Shown here piece after piece: positions 9,869-17,642 of a stretch of 64,000 nt of DNA (position 1 is the stretch's first letter; each line of letters begins with the position of its first letter). The notes beneath the pieces are model-generated. The model made no database searches and had not been told where the DNA came from. It worked only from the letters and a program-made list of their open reading frames with translations. The translations under genes and the position numbers were made by a program. This DNA is from Candidatus Brevefilum sp. (GTDB lineage: Bacteria > Chloroflexota > Anaerolineae > Anaerolineales > Anaerolineaceae), in assembly GCA_029210815.1 (NCBI GenBank), contig JARGGB010000003.1, positions 1-64,000 of the forward strand, in the 5' to 3' direction.

Positions 9869-9927
9869 TTTCCAATTTTAATTTTGTCTAACAATGTAAT
9901 GTGTTGCTGATTGTGATAAACTACAAA

Positions 9928-10479
9928 TCATTCCCCAAAATTAAATTTTTCTTGATCAACTTTATATCCCTCTCCCCAGCCAATTTCATAATTTTCTTCT
10001 TGAACATAATCAAAAAAACTCGAACATGGCCAATCTTTCACGCTTTCTACCAAACCATGTTTAACGGGATTGTAATGGATGTAATCGATATGTCTATTGA
10101 GGTCCAAATCATCACGGATGTAATGCTCCCAAAAGCGCCTTTGCCACAAACCACTTTCCCCGCGTTTGCCTTGTGAGAGGTTAGGCGATCGCAAATATCC
10201 AAAATCACTTAAATAATTTTTTGAAAATCTCTTCTTTACTTCAGCAATTCTTGTTGAATAATTGGCATCATCATCTGGCATTTGCCATAGCAAATGTACA
10301 TGATCTGGCAAAATACAAAATGCTTTCGTGATAAAAGGATGTATATTTTTTACATGATTGATTGAATCAAGGAGTAACTGCCTGGCTTCTGATTGAAGGA
10401 ATATTTTTTCCCTTTTGTACGTAACTAAAGTTAAAAAGTATGTTCCACCTTTAATTTTTACTCTTCGGTAATTAGGCAT
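9928..10479 (-). CDS. REP-associated tyrosine transposase (RAYT)
   Basis: A single-domain Y1 HUH nuclease of 183 residues. The start is set at ATG 10479 (MPNYRRVKIKGGTYFLT), the canonical RAYT N-terminus, not the upstream ATG at 10494. The HUH motif is HVH in LPDHVHLLWQMP; the downstream segment HIDYIHYNPVKHGLV carries the candidate catalytic tyrosine, and WQRRFWEHYIRDD is also typical. In this family the enzyme nicks and rejoins REP hairpins as single strands and is thought to spread REP/REPIN elements, usually as one immobile copy per genome. Two REPIN-like units lie on each side, mirrored as long-short-RAYT-short-long, which supports the link. The gene is intact, so the elements could still be mobile. 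Nothing shows that it moves itself. Confidence 0.93.
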   Translation of the reverse strand: MPNYRRVKIKGGTYFLTLVTYKREKIFLQSEARQLLLDSINHVKNIHPFITKAFCILPDHVHLLWQMPDDDANYSTRIAEVKKRFSKNYLSDFGYLRSPNLSQGKRGESGLWQRRFWEHYIRDDLDLNRHIDYIHYNPVKHGLVESVKDWPCSSFFDYVQEENYEIGWGEGYKVDQEKFNFGE

Positions 10480-10510
10480 AAAAAGATTATACAATAGAAA
10501 ATTTCGTTTT

Positions 10511-10638
10511 TTGTAGGGTGCGCTGCGCTTTTCACCGCACCATTATCGGCAAAAGATCAATGCCAATCCTATCTGACCAAATTTATTGGGGATGCATACG
10601 TTAAAACGGCGGGATGAAAACCGCATCCCGCCCTACAT
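10511..10638 (+). repeat. REPIN-like element, copy 4 (short form)
   Basis: Begins TTGTAGGGTGCGCTGCG and ends CATCCCGCCCTACA, with the same core as copies 2 and 3. It lies 31 bases upstream of the RAYT start codon, so it may also carry or affect that gene's promoter. Confidence 0.88.
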
Positions 10639-10647
10639 TGACTTTTT

Positions 10648-10828
10648 TTGTAGGGTGCGCTGCTGGCGTGAAGCACCTTCAGGGTGCATTATGCGCATGC
10701 ACGTTTTTCATAAAACGTGCGTTCACCGCACCGTTATCGGCATAAGATCAATGCCAATCCTATCTGACCAAATTTATTGGGGATGCATACGTTAAAACGG
10801 CGGGATGAAAACCGCATCCCGCCCTACA
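10648..10828 (+). repeat. REPIN-like element, copy 5 (long form)
   Basis: Nearly identical to copy 2, with the GAAGCACCTTCAGGGTGCAT segment and an ACGTTTTTCATAAAACGT palindrome. It is joined to copy 4 by a TGACTTTTTTT linker, the same linker that joins copies 2 and 3. It ends just past the stop codon of P2, where its hairpins could serve as a terminator. Confidence 0.88.
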
Positions 10829-10845
10829 TTTTATAATTCGACGTG

Positions 10846-11586
10846 TTATTCGGATACTTTCCTCGTGTACGCCTTAAAAATCCAACCCCTCTCCGTCAAC
10901 AGCCATCCTTTTTGCTCATCTAATACCTCAACAATTTCCCCCTGGACCAATCTTTCGACAATATTAGCCCCGTTTGCCATGTAAATGGGCTCATTCCTGA
11001 TATTTAACGCGGTGGTAATGACTTCCACCATATACGGAAACTCACTGGATGCCTGGTTGGGGGTCTTTGTGATCGTCGGTGTGACGGTCGGTGAGGGCGT
11101 CTCGGTGAATGCGGGGGTGCTTGTTGCGGTCGCGCTTGGTGCGGGGCTTGCCGTCCGGGTAGGTGGGACGGAGGTGTTGGTGGGCGTGCTTGTAAAAAGG
11201 ATTGCTGCTGAGGATGTGGGTTGGGTGAAGCGGCTGTTCACAGCACTTCGCAAATTAGCCCCCATGGCGTTTATTTGCTGGGGGAAAACGAAATAAATTG
11301 AGACAAGGAGTACAACTGCAAGGGCTGCCCAAACCCATTTGTTTCGTAAATATCTTTTGTAAACGGGCGGAAGGGCTTTTAAGGCATCGGGAAAGCCGTT
11401 GACCCAACCGTTGATATACCCGGCGCAGGCGGTATGTTCATCGGCAAGGCAATAACCGCGCTGGTACCGCAATGCCACCGCGGTGGGTTTCTTGGCACGG
11501 TAGCAGTGATTCCCTTCGTAAGGGAAGACTTTGTGGTTATTAAGATCATCGATCAGACCGAGGTAGGGGCAAATTTTTGGATCCAT
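10846..11586 (-). CDS. Four-Cys/TM protein with C-terminal SH3b domain, paralogue P2
   Basis: 246 residues. The N-terminal domain repeats the P1 pattern exactly: Cys 6, 28, 46 and 54, with FPYEGNHCYR, YCLADEHTAC and GYINGWVNGFPDALK. A single helix follows (WVWAALAVVLLVSIYFVFP), then a Thr/Pro/Ser linker of about 60 residues. Unlike P1 it ends in a bacterial SH3 (SH3b) domain of about 60 residues, with TTALNIRNEP, a VERLVQGEIVEVLDE strand pair and GWLLTERGWIFKAY. SH3b domains outside the membrane usually bind cell-wall or other surface polymers, so P2 may link the envelope to the inner four-Cys domain. Its upstream region is closely similar to that of P1, which points to duplication of gene plus promoter. 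Confidence 0.82.
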   Translation of the reverse strand: MDPKICPYLGLIDDLNNHKVFPYEGNHCYRAKKPTAVALRYQRGYCLADEHTACAGYINGWVNGFPDALKALPPVYKRYLRNKWVWAALAVVLLVSIYFVFPQQINAMGANLRSAVNSRFTQPTSSAAILFTSTPTNTSVPPTRTASPAPSATATSTPAFTETPSPTVTPTITKTPNQASSEFPYMVEVITTALNIRNEPIYMANGANIVERLVQGEIVEVLDEQKGWLLTERGWIFKAYTRKVSE

Positions 11587-12452
11587 AGGTTTGACTCATT
11601 GAATATCGATAAAGTGTTAGTTGAGATTAAAGAGCAGTTATTACTGAGATGTCTGTTTTAATTTTCAATCCCTATATGACAGTTAATAAATTATACTATT
11701 ATTTTTAGACCATTTTAATGTTTTTAGAAAATAAAATCAAAAAGTATAGGGAAACACGCCTGATGAAATTATTGAATGAGATTTTTGTAGGCTGCGTGGT
11801 GGCAGCCTGAAGTGCCATCACGGCATATCATGTACATGCACGATTGATGACAATCGTGCTCGTCCACGCACCAGAAAAGGAATTAATAATGCTGTTGCTA
11901 CTATCATTAAAAATAGAAAAACTCACCCACAAATTTTGAAATTTCTGGTAAAATAATTTTATCAATTGATGCCCGAAGCTTTTCTGGGCACCCTACACAA
12001 CATTTCTTAAAACCATGCCTGAACATCGCCGCTGCATCACCAAAGATGGCATAAGCTTCTTTCCCCTGATTGTTTTCAAACGGAAAAACAACTTCATCCT
12101 GCAAACACGCCAAACAATTCTGCGTGAAGTTAATGCTTACGGCGAAATAGCTCTCCCTTCTTCTTGTAGATCTTCTTGTATTCACCCAATATTGATCCAG
12201 CATTCCTCAGGAATGACAAATACTGAGTTTTCCACTCAGCACCTCAAAAACCTGGAACAAATCCAGGTTTCCCTTTTAGCAACAATTGCAAGTTAACAAA
12301 ACTTATGATCTGATTTCCGATTTCATCGCACGTTCTGAATGCACCTGAAAGGCAGGAGGTGATTTTTATTCTGAAACTTCTTTTTCACAACCGTAAAAAA
12401 TTGAAAATGTGAAGAATTTTCCATCAGGATGACTTGTGAAAGGGCAGAATTG
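11587..12452. other. Long intergenic region between P2 and the FnIII-like protein
   Basis: It holds the P2 promoter block (TATAAT on the minus strand at 11690-11695, A-tracts to about 11730) and a diverged REP-like unit at 11786-11873. An ORF at 11907-12203 on the minus strand encodes a Cys-rich 98-residue peptide (CLACLQDE, KKCCVGCPEK) with no recognised domain; it could be a decayed gene. Nothing else is supported. Confidence 0.4.
11786..11873 (+). repeat. Diverged REP-like hairpin unit
   Basis: Starts TTGTAGGCTGCGTGGTGGC and ends CGTCCACGCACC, with an internal CACGATTGATGACAATCGTG hairpin. The ends resemble the REPIN family but the interior differs and the CCCTACAA end is missing. Probably an old or solo copy. 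Confidence 0.6.
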
Positions 12453-13550
12453 ATGAACAAAAAATTGTTGATTTCTTTGATGCTGGGGGTTTTGCTCTCA
12501 TTAACTGTAGTGCTTGTTGTTTTTGCCGGAATTACGAATGATATTGGAACCCTTGAATTTGACCCGCCTGTGGGAAAGGTCAATTACACTGCCTGGTTGA
12601 ATATTTACGGGTCTGATTTCCCATACCCTCTGACCCATCCCCCGGAGGAAATTCTCACAGAAGATGGGTTTAATCCCTCTGCTGGAGAAGATGGCGGTTT
12701 CACTGAGGATAACTGGCAGCTCAATGTTGGGGCTTTTTCCAGAGAAGAGGACAACTTACCGGTAAATATTCAATTTGGTGGGCTTGGCGATTACAGCGGG
12801 ACCCATTGGTATTACAAATTCAAATGGGATGGCCTTGATGAACTAACAACATATCACACTATTCCAGTCCCCATAAGTACAAGTGTTGGTGCTGCCTGCC
12901 CAAGGATTTTGCCTGTCGAAGTCCAGGACACAACAAATATCGTCTCATTTTTTGGCGAACCGACCAAAACTTACCAAATCTATCGAAGTACCATACCCGC
13001 CTGTGAGGGGTGCAGTAATAGTAATGGGCGATATCTGCACCTGGGTGAAGTGACGACGGATCCTAATGGGTCAGGAATCTATCAAGATATTGAACCCGGC
13101 ATCACGGAAATTCAATCCTGGTATGTTGTTATTTATTTTGATGATGATCCCTACGCTGCTCATGGCTGTCACAGTGAGCCTGTTGATCCTACCAATGTCG
13201 TCATGGGTGAATTTACAGTTATCTTTGACAATGAAAAGTCTGCTGTCGTGCTGGCGTGGGAAACGCTCAGCGAGATAAACATCGTAGGCTTTAATGTTTT
13301 TCGCGGCTCAAGCGAAATCCAGGGAGACAATGTCAAGATCAATGTGGATATCATTCCCACCAAACAACCTGGCTCACCGGTTGGGGATATCTACACCTTT
13401 GAAGATGCTGCGGTTGAGAACGGACAAACCTATTATTACTGGATCGAAATTCTGACCAATGATATGTCCGATCAAACCGTCGGCCCGGAATCGGTGACAA
13501 TTCCTGAAAGGGATTGGTTTTATTATTTTTTGCCGATGTTGTTCAATTAA
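12453..13550 (+). CDS. Secreted FnIII-like protein with YFLP-type C-terminus
   Basis: 365 residues from ATG 12453, which has AAAGGG 8 bases upstream and begins a clean signal peptide (MNKKLLISLMLGVLLSLTVV). The middle region is acidic and strand-rich with a cysteine pair (PACEGCSN) and is not recognised. The C-terminal 100 residues look like a fibronectin-III-type sandwich (VVLAWETLSEINIVGFNVFR, TYYYWIEIL), a module common in Chloroflexota exported proteins. The chain ends YYFLPMLFN, close in style to the LYLPLIVR end of the giant MBG protein. The gene points against its four-Cys neighbours and seems to be a separate unit. Export is well supported; function is unknown. Confidence 0.75.
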   Translation: MNKKLLISLMLGVLLSLTVVLVVFAGITNDIGTLEFDPPVGKVNYTAWLNIYGSDFPYPLTHPPEEILTEDGFNPSAGEDGGFTEDNWQLNVGAFSREEDNLPVNIQFGGLGDYSGTHWYYKFKWDGLDELTTYHTIPVPISTSVGAACPRILPVEVQDTTNIVSFFGEPTKTYQIYRSTIPACEGCSNSNGRYLHLGEVTTDPNGSGIYQDIEPGITEIQSWYVVIYFDDDPYAAHGCHSEPVDPTNVVMGEFTVIFDNEKSAVVLAWETLSEINIVGFNVFRGSSEIQGDNVKINVDIIPTKQPGSPVGDIYTFEDAAVENGQTYYYWIEILTNDMSDQTVGPESVTIPERDWFYYFLPMLFN

Positions 13551-13619
13551 TATTATGTAGCACTAAAAACGAGCAAGAATATCATTTGTTTGGTAATAAC
13601 GTCGGATAAATTTGTGTAT

Positions 13620-13893
13620 AAAAAATGGTGCGCAGAAAACCACTGCGCACCCTACAAAAACCTGATCTTTCGTATGGTGCGTGGCGAGCTTGTCTTTGTA
13701 GGAACAATATGAGGGTTATCACGCACCAAGAATAAGCAAAAATTTTACCTGTTGGCAATGGTGTTGGGTAAATTAATGTGCAAAAAATGGTGCGGTGAAC
13801 CCTCACGCCTTTGGCTCAGGGCAGGCAACGCACCGCACCCTACGAAAGTTGTTATAAAAAGGTGTGCAGAAAACCACTGTGCACCCCTACGAT
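13620..13893. repeat. Cluster of solo REP-like hairpins
   Basis: Three to four hairpins lie between the FnIII-like gene and P3: GGTGCGCAG/CTGCGCACC at 13627-13651 followed by CTACAA; GGTGCGTGG..CACGCACC at about 13676-13727; GGTGCGGTG..CACCGCACCCTAC at about 13790-13844; and a short GTGTGCAG/CTGTGCAC at about 13862-13883. They share the GGTGCG stem and CCCTAC edge with the REPIN units but lack their core, so they look like single REPs. They may also terminate both converging genes. Confidence 0.75.
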
Positions 13894-13895
13894 AT

Positions 13896-14489
13896 TTATG
13901 GTGTTTTGGTGACGATAATAAACGGCTGTGGACCGTCTGAAAGGGTGGGTGTGCCCGTCGGTTGGCTTGTGGGTGTAAAGGTTTCAGTCGGCGCCTGGGT
14001 GGCTGTGTGTGTGCTCGTTGGCGTCTCGGTTGGCAAGGGAGTCGCCGAAGGAGCAGGCGTCTCTGTGGATGTTGGGGCTTCAAGGGTTTCTGTGAGGGTA
14101 GGGTATTCTGTCTCAGCAGAGGGATTGAGACCATCATTGTTCATCGATCCGATTTTATCCCCGATGTTTGTGATTTGTGGAATCAGGATAACCAGCAAGA
14201 ACAGGATGATGATCGATAGGCTCACCAACCAGACCTTTGTGTTAAATAATGCACGTTTCCAGTTTGGGTAATCTGCACGTAAAAATTTGGGGAAACTCCC
14301 TGTTTCCCATCCGGTAATATAGCCAGCGCACCGTGTATGTGATTCTGTAAGGCAGTGGCTTTTTTGGTAAGAAAGCTTTACCGGAACAGGTTTTTTTACC
14401 CGGTGGCAGGCGTTGGCTTCGTATGGGAAATCTTTGGATGAGGATGGGTCATCGACCAGACAAAGGTAAGGGCAGATTTTTGTTTCCAT
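13896..14489 (-). CDS. Four-Cys/TM/Thr-Pro-rich protein, paralogue P3
   Basis: 197 residues from ATG 14489, not the longer ORF start at 14549, because METKICPYL aligns with the start of all other paralogues. Cys 6, 28, 46 and 54 keep the invariant spacing, with one extra Cys at 10. HTRCAGYITGW and GSFPKFLR follow, then a helix (VWLVSLSIIILFLLVILIP) and a Thr/Pro-rich outer part. The chain stops at QPFIIVTKTP. In P2 the matching place (FPYMVEVITT) is the first strand of the SH3b domain, so P3 may be a version that lost this domain. Membrane topology is presumed as in P1. Function is unknown. Confidence 0.78.
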   Translation of the reverse strand: METKICPYLCLVDDPSSSKDFPYEANACHRVKKPVPVKLSYQKSHCLTESHTRCAGYITGWETGSFPKFLRADYPNWKRALFNTKVWLVSLSIIILFLLVILIPQITNIGDKIGSMNNDGLNPSAETEYPTLTETLEAPTSTETPAPSATPLPTETPTSTHTATQAPTETFTPTSQPTGTPTLSDGPQPFIIVTKTP

Positions 14490-14592
14490 AAAGTTTTCTT
14501 TGAGTAGATGATGGTCAAGATGGGACGGCTTGATTTCTGATCCGTTCACCTTTTCCAGAGTCTATGCGCTGCGTTGTTCCTTCAGCCTAACA

Positions 14593-14640
14593 ATTATACT
14601 AGTAGATTTTTTTATTTAGATTATTTTCTAACAGGCTTAC
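14593..14640 (-). promoter_or_regulatory. Likely promoter of P3
   Basis: A TATAAT box on the minus strand (14593-14598) lies 104 bases before the start codon, the same distance as in P2, and is preceded by A-rich words (TCTAAATAAAAAAATC). The match to the P1/P2 block is partial. Confidence 0.4.
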
Positions 14641-14759
14641 TCATAGCAAGAAGGATGCCAATATTGATTTTTCAGCAATCCAAGTGATCAGTTTATATAA
14701 CATAATGTGATATTTTGCGAATCACGTATAGCCTTTTGTGCCTCTATAATCTGTTCCAC

Positions 14760-16154
14760 TTAGGGTTCAGGTGTTTCGGTTTTTGTCAGGTAGATGAAGG
14801 GGGCGACCCCGGGCGTGCCGCTTCCCGGCGAGGTTGATGAGGGTACCGGTGTTTGCGTGCTCGTGGGTGTTAAGGATGGCCCGGCAATTTCTGAAGGCGA
14901 AAGGGTCAATGTGGGTGCACCCGGTGTGTTTGTGGCAAGAATGGCTTCAATGGTCTCCATGCCGGCGCTGATCCAGGTGTCTACTTTTACCCGTACATCC
15001 CGGCCAAAGGATAATACCTGCCCTGGGAATATCGCAAACAGGATGATGAGTATAATGAGCAGGCTGACCAACCTGAAGGCTTTGCTTTGAAAGACTTTCT
15101 TTAAACGCCATTTTCGCCGCACTTTCTTCTTGCGAGAAAAGATCCTTTGAAAGAAGTTCAACCCATCGGCTTTATTTTGTTTTACTTTTGTTCCTTTGCC
15201 AGCCAGCAGACCCTTCCGATCCTGCTTATCCTGTCGATCTTTTTGCCAGGGAAGCTCAATTTTCAGGGATTTTTTTTGACGCCGCTGGGATTTCAGCTCA
15301 TCTCGCAAGTTATATTCCTTGCGAAGATCGAGTTTTTCACGGGTTGCCCTTTCCGGTACAGGCTCCTGGTAGCTCTCTTTTCGTAACTCCTGTTCCCTTT
15401 CAACGTCAATCTGCTGCACGGACGATGGGGCAATATATTGTTGAATTATTTCAACACGATCCGGCATTGTTTGCTTTTCTTCTTCAGCAATAATCTTTGC
15501 CTTTTGGCGGGGGCTAACGGCTGATTTCTGCTCTTTTTTGGTAAGCCTTATTGCCACCAGCTTGCTTTGAAGTGATTTTATGAAGGATTGTTTCTTTTCC
15601 GTTTCTTTTTGAACTTTTAATTTGGCACCCAGGCTTTTAATTCGGTCATTTAACCGTATTTTCTCTTTGAAGAGCGCAAAGCTGGCTGCAAGCGCTTTGT
15701 ACCAGTCCCTTTTCTTGTGGACTTCTTTTATCGCCGTCGTTTTTTCTGTTTTAATAGAAATTGGTGCTTGTTCAGTTTTAGGTTTGATCTTTTCAACCTC
15801 TATGTGCGGCAATTTTTCTGTTTCAACCACAATCGGTGCTTGTTCGGTTGTGGGTCTGACCTTCTCAGACTCTTTTTGTGGGGTTTTTTCTTTCCATACC
15901 CGCAGTTTACTCAATACTTTGTTGAGCACCGGATTGTTGTCCTGTCGCAAAAATTTTGGAAAGCCGGATTCCCAACCATTAATATACCCGGCGCATTGGG
16001 TATATGACTCGTTGAGACAATGGCTTCTCTGGTAAGAAAGTTTGACAGGAACCGGTTTTATTACAAGGTGGCAGGCATGACCCTCGTAAGGGAAGTTTTT
16101 ACAGGTTTTTGTGTCGTCGAGGACGGCGAGGTAAGGGCAGTTTCTTTGTTCCAT
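14760..16154 (-). CDS. Four-Cys protein with long charged insert, paralogue P4
   Basis: 464 residues, the longest of the four. The N-terminal domain keeps Cys 6, 28, 46 and 54 (NCPYLAVLDD, HCLNESYTQCAGYINGW), with an extra Cys at 18. Between this domain and the membrane helix (about 359-377, VSLLIILIILFAIFP) is an insert of about 270 residues rich in Lys, Glu, Arg and Gln, with a repeat near its start (EKVRPTTEQAPIVVETEK and EKIKPKTEQAPISIKTEK). It may form coiled coil or bind nucleic acid or other acidic or basic partners on the inner side. The outer part is short and Thr/Ser/Pro-rich and ends with APFIYLTKTETPEP, matching the P3 end. The insert makes this the most likely member to have intracellular partners. 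Confidence 0.78.
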   Translation of the reverse strand: MEQRNCPYLAVLDDTKTCKNFPYEGHACHLVIKPVPVKLSYQRSHCLNESYTQCAGYINGWESGFPKFLRQDNNPVLNKVLSKLRVWKEKTPQKESEKVRPTTEQAPIVVETEKLPHIEVEKIKPKTEQAPISIKTEKTTAIKEVHKKRDWYKALAASFALFKEKIRLNDRIKSLGAKLKVQKETEKKQSFIKSLQSKLVAIRLTKKEQKSAVSPRQKAKIIAEEEKQTMPDRVEIIQQYIAPSSVQQIDVEREQELRKESYQEPVPERATREKLDLRKEYNLRDELKSQRRQKKSLKIELPWQKDRQDKQDRKGLLAGKGTKVKQNKADGLNFFQRIFSRKKKVRRKWRLKKVFQSKAFRLVSLLIILIILFAIFPGQVLSFGRDVRVKVDTWISAGMETIEAILATNTPGAPTLTLSPSEIAGPSLTPTSTQTPVPSSTSPGSGTPGVAPFIYLTKTETPEP

Positions 16155-16637
16155 GCGGCTGCTTTAATCGTGATCGTGGGTGTCGGTTAGCTTCTGTTTC
16201 TCATTGGCTTTTATTTGAAACCAGTCGCAAAGGTGGACTGTGTTCTAATGACAGCTAACAATTAATGAAAAAACCTTTGTATAGATACTATAATCTATTT
16301 TCTAATATTTTAGTGGAAATATTCAAGCAAGAAAAGTGTCAAAGGCTGATTTTAGGGGTACAGGCGGAAAGTCTTAAGTAAAATTAACCCTTGCTGAGCT
16401 TGTTTTTCAATATAATTAATTTTTGCTTTTTCAGTCCAACACGCCAAGCAGTGAACGACACAAAATTTTTCTATAATCTATTCCCTTTTCTTACCCAATA
16501 TGCTATACTAATTCCGCTGTCAAAACGACTTGACAGACTTATTTCACACGTCTCCGGATTTGTCCTGCGTGCCCATATGATGGGTGAGGGGCAAGCCAGA
16601 AGGAGGCGGAGGCTAAAAACGCAAAGGAGTTTTTAAA
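16155..16637. other. Divergent region between P4 and rpsB
   Basis: An AT-rich region carrying the P4 upstream block (TATAGT on the minus strand near 16287-16292, with CTAAAATATTAGAAAATAG upstream of it) and the rpsB promoter and leader. Candidate plus-strand -10 boxes are TATAAT (16472-16477) and TATACT (16504-16509), both with poor -35 elements. The ORF at 16391-16636 has no support as a gene. Confidence 0.45.
16614..16635 (+). promoter_or_regulatory. Hairpin holding the rpsB Shine-Dalgarno in its loop
   Basis: A perfect 7-bp stem TAAAAAC/GTTTTTA encloses GCAAAGGA, so the ribosome binding site AAAGGA lies in the loop just before ATG 16638. A second small hairpin, CCCAT-ATG-ATGGG, lies about 40 bases further upstream. 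S2 controls its own mRNA in other bacteria; whether this element does so is an inference. Confidence 0.45.
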
Positions 16638-17600
16638 ATGTCACCTGTAGTTACTATGAAAGCGCTCCTCGAGAGCGGCGTCCACTTTGGTCACCGGACC
16701 AATAAATGGAATCCCAAGATGCGCTCTTACATCTTTACGGAACGCAATGGTATCCATATTATCGACCTTCAGCAAACTGTAAAATTGCTGGATGATGCTT
16801 ACAATTTTGTGCGAGATCAAGTTGCCAATGGCGGAACCGTGTTGTTCGTCGGCACCAAACGCCAGGCACAGGATACGATCCGTGAAGAAGCAGAACGCTG
16901 TGGAATGCCCTATGTCAATGAACGCTGGTTGGGCGGCACCATCACCAACTGGTTCACAATCCAAAAACGAATTTTTGAACTGGAACGTCTCGAACGCATG
17001 CGCGACAGCGGTCAAATTGACCTGCTGACCAAAAAAGAGGGTCTGTTGATTGAGCGCGATATTGAACGATTGGATATGCGACTGCATGGTATCCGCACCA
17101 TGAAACGACTGCCAGACGTCTTGTTTGTGGTTGATGTTATGCGTGAGGACACTGCGGTGCATGAGGCGAATCTCAAGGACATTCCCGTGATCGCCATGAT
17201 CGATACCAATTGTGATCCCAAAAACGTGGATTACGTGATCCCCTCCAACGATGATGCCATCCGCGCGATCAAGCTGCTGGTTGGAAAAATCGCTGACGCA
17301 GTGATGGAAGGCAAAGCCATCCGCAGCAAGGATATTGAAGATGAGGAAATGTTGGCAGAATCCATGCCAGCAGAGGTTTCCATCTTTGTTGACGATGATG
17401 AAGACCTGGAAGATGAAGCGCTTCTGGGAGCATCGACCCTGAAACACCTGGGAACCACAAAGAAAGCTAAACCCAAACGAAGCGATCTTGAGGACGAGGA
17501 AGAAGAAATCGTCGCCGAGGATGTCGAAGAAGAAATTGTCGCCGAGGATGTCGAAGAAGAAATTGAAGCCGTTGTTGAAGACGACGACGAAGAAAATTAA
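16638..17600 (+). CDS. rpsB: 30S ribosomal protein S2 with long acidic tail
   Basis: S2 binds late to the head-platform junction of the 30S subunit. Typical S2 features are present: [19 protein letters not shown] at the start, the [10 protein letters not shown] segment, [20 protein letters not shown] and [12 protein letters not shown]. The first 230 residues cover the usual S2 fold. The chain is 320 residues against about 230-260 in most bacteria. The excess is a Glu/Asp-rich tail from about residue 240, ending in EEEIVAEDV repeats. The start is supported by AAAGGAG at the proper distance. tsf follows after 42 bases, as in most bacteria. Confidence 0.98.
   Translation: MSPVVTMKALLESGVHFGHRTNKWNPKMRSYIFTERNGIHIIDLQQTVKLLDDAYNFVRDQVANGGTVLFVGTKRQAQDTIREEAERCGMPYVNERWLGGTITNWFTIQKRIFELERLERMRDSGQIDLLTKKEGLLIERDIERLDMRLHGIRTMKRLPDVLFVVDVMREDTAVHEANLKDIPVIAMIDTNCDPKNVDYVIPSNDDAIRAIKLLVGKIADAVMEGKAIRSKDIEDEEMLAESMPAEVSIFVDDDEDLEDEALLGASTLKHLGTTKKAKPKRSDLEDEEEEIVAEDVEEEIVAEDVEEEIEAVVEDDDEEN
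17500..17553 (+). repeat. 27-bp tandem repeat in rpsB tail
   Basis: Two adjacent 27-base copies (GAAGAAGAAATYGTCGCCGA followed by GGATGTC) differ at one position and encode [10 protein letters not shown] partial third copy (GAAGAAGAAATTGAAGCC) follows. The repeat explains part of the S2 tail extension and could change copy number. Confidence 0.9.
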
Positions 17601-17642
17601 AATTAGGATCCGCTAAAGGATTTGAGATAGGAATAATTTAAG

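Noticed and set aside
11907-12203. Minus-strand 98-aa Cys-rich ORF
   Set aside because: No clear ribosome binding site, no recognised domain, and it lies in a repeat-bearing spacer; recorded only in the intergenic note.
16530-16535. TTGACA as -35 of rpsB
   Set aside because: No -10-like hexamer at 16-18 bases downstream (TCCGGA there).
16391-16636. 81-aa ORF before rpsB
   Set aside because: Covers the rpsB promoter and leader, has no ribosome binding site or recognisable domain.
16641-17447. Minus-strand 268-aa ORF
   Set aside because: Antisense to rpsB, whose identity is certain.
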